Shown here piece after piece: positions 14,043-14,307 of a stretch of DNA of 14,307 nt. A program made the translations under genes and the position numbers. The stretch spans positions 1 through 14,307 of the forward strand of contig JAEZVB010000106.1 in assembly GCA_023443285.1 (NCBI GenBank). Reading direction: 5' to 3'. Every line of letters begins with the position of its first letter. Within the stretch, counting starts at the first letter, position 1. Source of the DNA: Bacillota bacterium. Its GTDB lineage: Bacteria > Bacillota > Negativicutes > Sporomusales > Sporomusaceae. The notes beneath the pieces were generated by a model. That model had not been told where the DNA came from, ran no database searches, and worked only from the letters and a program-made list of their open reading frames with translations.

Positions 14043-14307
14043 TTATTTTTTTTGTGAAGCAATTAATTCCGCAATACCTGTTTCCTTTACTATTTTTGTC
14101 AGCGTGGTATTATCCTCAGCCCATTTTGCACTGAATTCGTCAGACCCCATATACTGAACTGACATTCCCATGTCCTCCATACTCTTTTTGAAAGCAGGAT
14201 CATCGATCATTTCCTTCAGCCCTGCTGTCAAACGTGCCTTTTCGGCGGCCGGTATACCCTTGGGAGCGGCGATTCCATTCCAGAAGTTAAAAGCAACATT
14301 GATTCCC
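14043..14307 (-). CDS. tctC: Tripartite tricarboxylate transporter receptor TctC, C-terminal part
   Basis: The last 88 codons of a gene that starts beyond the right edge. The visible sequence runs from GINVAFNFWNGIAAPKGIP through ARLTAGLKEMIDDPAFKKSMEDMG to the stop. Trp-x-Gly-x-x-x-Pro-x-Gly-x-Pro, followed by a helix with a DPAF motif, is typical of the C-terminal end of TctC/Bug-type periplasmic receptors, which bind carboxylates such as citrate or other organic acids. Being 3'-terminal before a terminator, it may be the last gene of a tct operon, with the membrane subunits TctAB outside the window. The substrate cannot be told from this fragment. Confidence 0.8.
   Translation of the reverse strand, partial: GINVAFNFWNGIAAPKGIPAAEKARLTAGLKEMIDDPAFKKSMEDMGMSVQYMGSDEFSAKWAEDNTTLTKIVKETGIAELIASQKK

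Overview
The window looks like a chromosomal segment of an anaerobic, low-GC Firmicute of the Negativicutes, most likely Sporomusa or a close relative. The main clue is a tandem, overlapping pair of diverged cobT homologues behind a cobalamin riboswitch. That arrangement matches ArsAB, the phenol/p-cresol-activating enzyme known from Sporomusa ovata. Strong GGAGG-type ribosome binding sites, TTG/GTG starts and near-consensus sigma-A-type promoters agree with a Firmicute. The genus is an inference. Every gene lies on the minus strand except one small cysteine-rich ORF.

Left part (1-4540): hexuronate catabolism. A FadR-type GntR regulator, mannonate dehydratase (uxuA) and the DctQ and DctM membrane subunits of a TRAP transporter form one operon that runs off the left edge. 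The mannitol-dehydrogenase-family fructuronate/mannonate oxidoreductase (uxuB) is a separate unit further right. The promoters of the two units share a 13-nt identical element. At uxuB this element lies in a perfect 16-bp palindrome filling the -35/-10 spacer, so both units are probably controlled by the GntR protein. Between them, on the plus strand, is an unrecognised 62-codon gene encoding a peptide with tandem Cys-Arg-Pro-Tyr repeats.

Middle part (4547-11745): a long same-strand run that reads, in transcription order, promoter, cobalamin riboswitch with terminator, arsA, arsB, an LtaS-like phosphoglycerol transferase, trkA, trkH. arsA and arsB overlap by 8 bp and the sulfatase-fold gene starts 5 bp after arsB. 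trkA and trkH, the NAD-binding regulator and potassium-translocating subunit of a Trk system, follow after a 92-bp gap in which I see no clear terminator. ArsAB would activate a phenolic lower ligand for cobamide assembly, and the riboswitch would lower its expression when cobamide is plentiful.

Right part (11777-14307): a MerR-family regulator with its own promoter; a monocistronic lipoprotein of the branched-chain amino acid receptor type, with promoter, 5' leader and perfect terminator but no permease genes beside it; and the C-terminal end of a TctC-type solute receptor with its terminator. I saw no tRNA, rRNA, transposon, phage gene or CRISPR array.
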